64,000 nucleotides of DNA from Bradyrhizobium roseum (lineage in GTDB: Bacteria; Pseudomonadota; Alphaproteobacteria; Rhizobiales; Xanthobacteraceae). Below the pieces are notes generated by a model. The model saw nothing but the letters and a program-made list of their open reading frames with translations. It was not told the DNA's origin and ran no database searches. The stretch spans positions 5,866,450 through 5,930,449 of the forward strand of contig NZ_CP129212.1 of the NCBI RefSeq assembly GCF_030413175.1, given 5' to 3'. Both the position numbers and the translations under genes were made by a program. Positions 61,665 through 64,000 of this stretch are shown here, piece by piece. Position 1 is the stretch's first letter. The number at the start of each line of letters is the position of its first letter.

Positions 61665-63446
61665 ATGAAACTCGTCCGCATCGTCGCCTTCACCCTCGCC
61701 ACGCTCGCCTCGCCATCGTTTGCCGCCGATGGCCCGAAATGGAGCGAATGGAGCGATGACCTGTTCGCCCGCGCGCAGGCCGAACAGCGCTTCGTCATCC
61801 TCGATCTCGAGGCGGTGTGGTGCCACTGGTGCCACGTCATGGAGAAGACGACCTACGCCAATCCCGAGGTCAAGGCGTTGCTGGCCTCGAAATATCTGCC
61901 GGTGCGGGTCGACCAGGACGCCAACCCCGACCTGGCGAGCCGCTACGGCGACTGGGGCTGGCCGGCGACCATCGTGTTCGGCCCTGATGGCACCGAGATC
62001 GCCAAGATCAGGGGCTATATCGAACCGGAACGGATGCAGGCGCTGCTCAAGGCCATCATCGACGATCCCTCGCCCGGCCCTTCCGTCGGCGAAGCCCTCG
62101 AGGTGACGCCTTCTACGTCCGCCTTCCTCGACAAGGAACGACGCGCCGCGATGACGAAGGCGGTCGATGAAGCTTACGAGGAAACCCTCGGCGGCTGGGG
62201 CGAGAACCAGAAATACATCGACGCCGACAGCATGGACCTGGCGATCACCCGCGCCGAGGCCGGCGACGCCGCGGCCGCCAAGCGCGCGCGGCAGACGCTG
62301 GATGCCGCAATCGCGCTGATCGATCCGGTGTGGGGCGGCGTCTATCAGTATTCCGAAGGCGGCTCTTGGACGAAGGTGCATTTCGAAAAGATCATGTCGT
62401 TCCAGGGGCAATATCTGCGGCAGTACAGCCAGGCCTATGCGCTGTGGAAGGACCCGAAATATCTCGCCGCCGCGCGCAACGTCGAACGCTACCTCGCGGA
62501 ATTCATGACCAGCCCCGACGGCGCGTTCTATGTCAGCCAGGACGCCGATCTCAACCATGACGTCGACGGGCACGCCTATTACGCACTCGGCGATGCCGAG
62601 CGTCGCAAGCTCGGCATGCCGCGCATCGACAAGAATCTTTACGCACGCGAAAACGGCTGGGCGATTTCGGGGCTTTCGGCCTATTACAACGTCACCAACG
62701 ACCCCAAGGCGCTCGAGAACGCCGAACGCGCGGCGAAATGGGTGATCAGTAACCGCGCGCTGCCGGAGGGTGGCTTCCGTCACGGCGAGAAAGATCGCGG
62801 CGGGCCATTCCTGGGCGATACGCTGGCAATGGGCCAGGCATTCCTCGATCTCTATGGCGCCACCGGCAATCGCGACTGGCTCGCTTCGGCCGCCAAGGCC
62901 GGCGATTTCGTCGCGACATTCCGTGACGATGCCGGCGGCTTCGTGACCTCGAAGACCGCGGAAGGCAAGACCGGCGTGCTCGCAAAGCCCGCCAAGCTGA
63001 TCGACGACCAGGTACAGGTCGCACGGTTCATGAACCTGCTGAATCGATACTTCGGCAGCGAAGGTTATCGCGAGCAGGCCGCCCACGCGATGCGCTACCT
63101 CGCCAGCGCTTCCGCAAGCCTGATGCGCCCGATGCCCGGCGTTCTGCTCGCCGACGAGGAACTCGCGGTCGAGCCCACCCACATGACGATCGTCGGGCAC
63201 AAGGATGACGCCCGCGCGAAAAGCCTGCATGCCTTGGCCCGCGCGCTGCCGGCCCGCTACAAGCGGCTGGAGTGGCTCGATCTGCGCGAAGGCAAGCTGC
63301 CCAACCCCGATGTCGAATATCCCGACCTCGGCGAGCCCGCGGCGTTCGCCTGCAGCAACCGGATCTGCTCGTTTCCTTCGTTCAGCGCCGAGGAGTTGAA
63401 GGCCACGGTCGCCCAGATGGCCAAGCTCAAACCCGCACGGGGATAA
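61665..63446 (+). CDS. Secreted thioredoxin-domain protein, DUF255/YyaL type
   Basis: A 593-residue protein with a signal peptide (residues 1 to about 21, ending SFA-AD). An N-terminal DUF255 thioredoxin-like domain holds WCHWCHVM (Cys53, Cys56), followed by a (beta/alpha)6 barrel-like region with repeated GGxYxYSEGGSW and YVSQDAD motifs, as in YyaL/spermatogenesis-associated protein 20. Most family members are cytoplasmic, so a signal peptide here is notable. A periplasmic partner of CcdA is plausible. Confidence 0.86.
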   Translation: MKLVRIVAFTLATLASPSFAADGPKWSEWSDDLFARAQAEQRFVILDLEAVWCHWCHVMEKTTYANPEVKALLASKYLPVRVDQDANPDLASRYGDWGWPATIVFGPDGTEIAKIRGYIEPERMQALLKAIIDDPSPGPSVGEALEVTPSTSAFLDKERRAAMTKAVDEAYEETLGGWGENQKYIDADSMDLAITRAEAGDAAAAKRARQTLDAAIALIDPVWGGVYQYSEGGSWTKVHFEKIMSFQGQYLRQYSQAYALWKDPKYLAAARNVERYLAEFMTSPDGAFYVSQDADLNHDVDGHAYYALGDAERRKLGMPRIDKNLYARENGWAISGLSAYYNVTNDPKALENAERAAKWVISNRALPEGGFRHGEKDRGGPFLGDTLAMGQAFLDLYGATGNRDWLASAAKAGDFVATFRDDAGGFVTSKTAEGKTGVLAKPAKLIDDQVQVARFMNLLNRYFGSEGYREQAAHAMRYLASASASLMRPMPGVLLADEELAVEPTHMTIVGHKDDARAKSLHALARALPARYKRLEWLDLREGKLPNPDVEYPDLGEPAAFACSNRICSFPSFSAEELKATVAQMAKLKPARG

Positions 63447-63634
63447 TGGGAATCTATTGTGCAATGCAAACCCGCGGCTCGTGCGGCCGGTCTGATCGGT
63501 CAAAGCGGCATGCTTTCCAGCCGGTTCGCGCGACCACCGCCATGTCGCGACGCAAGGAAATACTCCAGCGCCGCCGCGGTTAGACATCGACAGGATGTCC
63601 AATCCAAAAAAGGAAAATTTTCTTTCGAAGCTCT

Positions 63635-63660
63635 GTAACCAAACCGCCTGATGCCCCGTA
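63635..63660 (+). promoter_or_regulatory. Candidate ECF-sigma promoter
   Basis: GTAACC (63635-63640) and CGTA (63657-63660) are separated by 16 bp, the -35/-10 layout of ECF-sigma (SigF-like) promoters in alphaproteobacteria. It lies about 165 nt upstream of the bufferin-like start. Confidence 0.5.
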
Positions 63661-63690
63661 GCTAGTCCTTGATGCGCGCTCAAGTCACGG

Positions 63691-63709
63691 CCCGTCGGCC
63701 TCCGGCGGG
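63691..63709 (+). other. Leader hairpin before bufferin-like gene
   Basis: CCCGTCGG and CCGGCGGG form an 8-bp stem with one G-T pair and a 3-nt loop, within the expected 5' leader. No U-tract follows. It may protect or regulate the mRNA. Confidence 0.4.
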
Positions 63710-63824
63710 TCTTCATGACCTGATTGCACGTCCACCTGCCCCGGCGTTGTGGACCGGCGACCGACGGTCGAAGGATATTCACGGCGTCACGTCCTGTCTT
63801 CCAACACTCATCGAGGAGATCGTC

Positions 63825-64000
63825 ATGAAGTTGAATTCCAAATCCGGTGCCACGCTCGCCGCTGCTGCCGCCACCCTGTTCCTCGCCGGCACGGTCGTGT
63901 CGACGGTGTCGACGCCTGCGAACGCGTCCCAGGGCAAGTGCATGGCCGGCAACGCCTGCAAGGGCCAGAGCGCATGCAAGGGCGCCGCCAATGCCTGCAA
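63825..64000 (+). CDS. Bufferin-like (BufA2-type) cysteine-rich secreted protein, N-terminal part
   Basis: The first 58 codons of a gene cut by the right edge. A signal peptide (residues 1 to about 38, ending NAS) precedes repeated Cys-containing units GKCMAGNACKGQSACKGA and NACK. Small secreted proteins with such xACKG repeats are the BufA2 family of periplasmic metal-chelating bufferins. GGAGAT precedes the start at 63825. It is expected to be followed by the maturation genes bufB/bufC, which lie outside the window. Confidence 0.78.
   Translation, partial: MKLNSKSGATLAAAAATLFLAGTVVSTVSTPANASQGKCMAGNACKGQSACKGAANAC

Larger units (their letters stand above)
63447..63824. other. Intergenic region upstream of bufferin-like gene
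   Basis: This 378-base stretch holds no gene I can support. It contains a candidate ECF promoter at 63635-63660 and a GC-rich hairpin at 63691-63709 in the leader, followed by a GGAGAT ribosome-binding site at about 63814 for the next gene. Confidence 0.5.

Overview
The window is high-GC chromosomal DNA from an alphaproteobacterium, most likely Bradyrhizobium or a close relative in the Rhizobiales. The evidence is a circularly permuted two-piece tmRNA with tag ANDNYAPVAQAA, an alpha-type SspB beside it, many ABC and tripartite (Bug/TctC) solute binders, short palindromic intergenic repeats of the kind common in Bradyrhizobium and Rhodopseudomonas, and dense operons with 1-4 nt overlaps. There are no rRNA or tRNA genes, no CRISPR array, and no intact insertion sequence or prophage.

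Layout. 1-5067: the start of an ABC ATPase gene (cut by the window edge), then a five-gene LivKHMGF-type ABC importer. 5160-7872: a small membrane protein and an osmoprotectant-type ABC importer whose permease and binding protein are fused. 8033-11518: two tandem paralogous membrane sulfatase-fold proteins. 11725-13270: a TetR regulator divergent from a ferric-reductase-like membrane protein, with twin palindromic operators between them. 13361-14825: an SDR / LprI-like / small-protein operon. 15282-16367: a DUF2336 protein. 16810-23191: a branched-chain amino-acid region on the minus strand (ilvI, a PLP dehydratase, ilvH, a methyltransferase, a LysE exporter, ilvC), led by a transcription attenuator with an Ile/Leu/Val-rich leader peptide. 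23311-24043: a HigBA toxin-antitoxin pair with its own operators. 24048-25869: miaA and serB, head to head with overlapping start codons. 26041-32065: thyA, an acetyltransferase gene, folA, hflK, hflC, a DUF2065 gene and a Do-type protease gene, all on the minus strand.

32242-35372: a complete tripartite tricarboxylate transporter (TctB, TctA, binding protein). 35449-36590: a two-gene CHR chromate-transporter pair. 36703-39889: tmRNA, sspB, fumC, a DUF4169 gene and a ribbon-helix-helix gene. 39890-40371: decayed remnants of an ABC-F ATPase and a LysR regulator. 40398-44078: a giant AsmA-family protein. 44260-46258: a cytochrome P450 divergent from a TetR regulator. 46268-47317: an M23 peptidase. 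47322-51541: a LysR regulator, a Bug-type binder, an MBL hydrolase and an MFS transporter. 51665-56725: an undescribed three-gene operon with a zinc-ribbon/cyclase/ATPase/TPR protein. 56916-60030: a 2-hydroxyacid dehydrogenase and a Cache-HAMP adenylate cyclase. 60232-63446: CcdA, DoxX and a DUF255 thioredoxin-like protein, a thiol-redox neighbourhood. 63825-64000: the start of a cysteine-rich bufferin-like secreted protein behind a candidate ECF-sigma promoter.

Functional links. tmRNA and SspB act in the same tagging and ClpXP degradation pathway. The ilv genes share the acetohydroxyacid pathway, with a dehydratase that could supply 2-ketobutyrate and an exporter that could relieve excess product. 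HflK/HflC and the Do protease are envelope quality-control proteins. ThyA and FolA form the thymidylate cycle.
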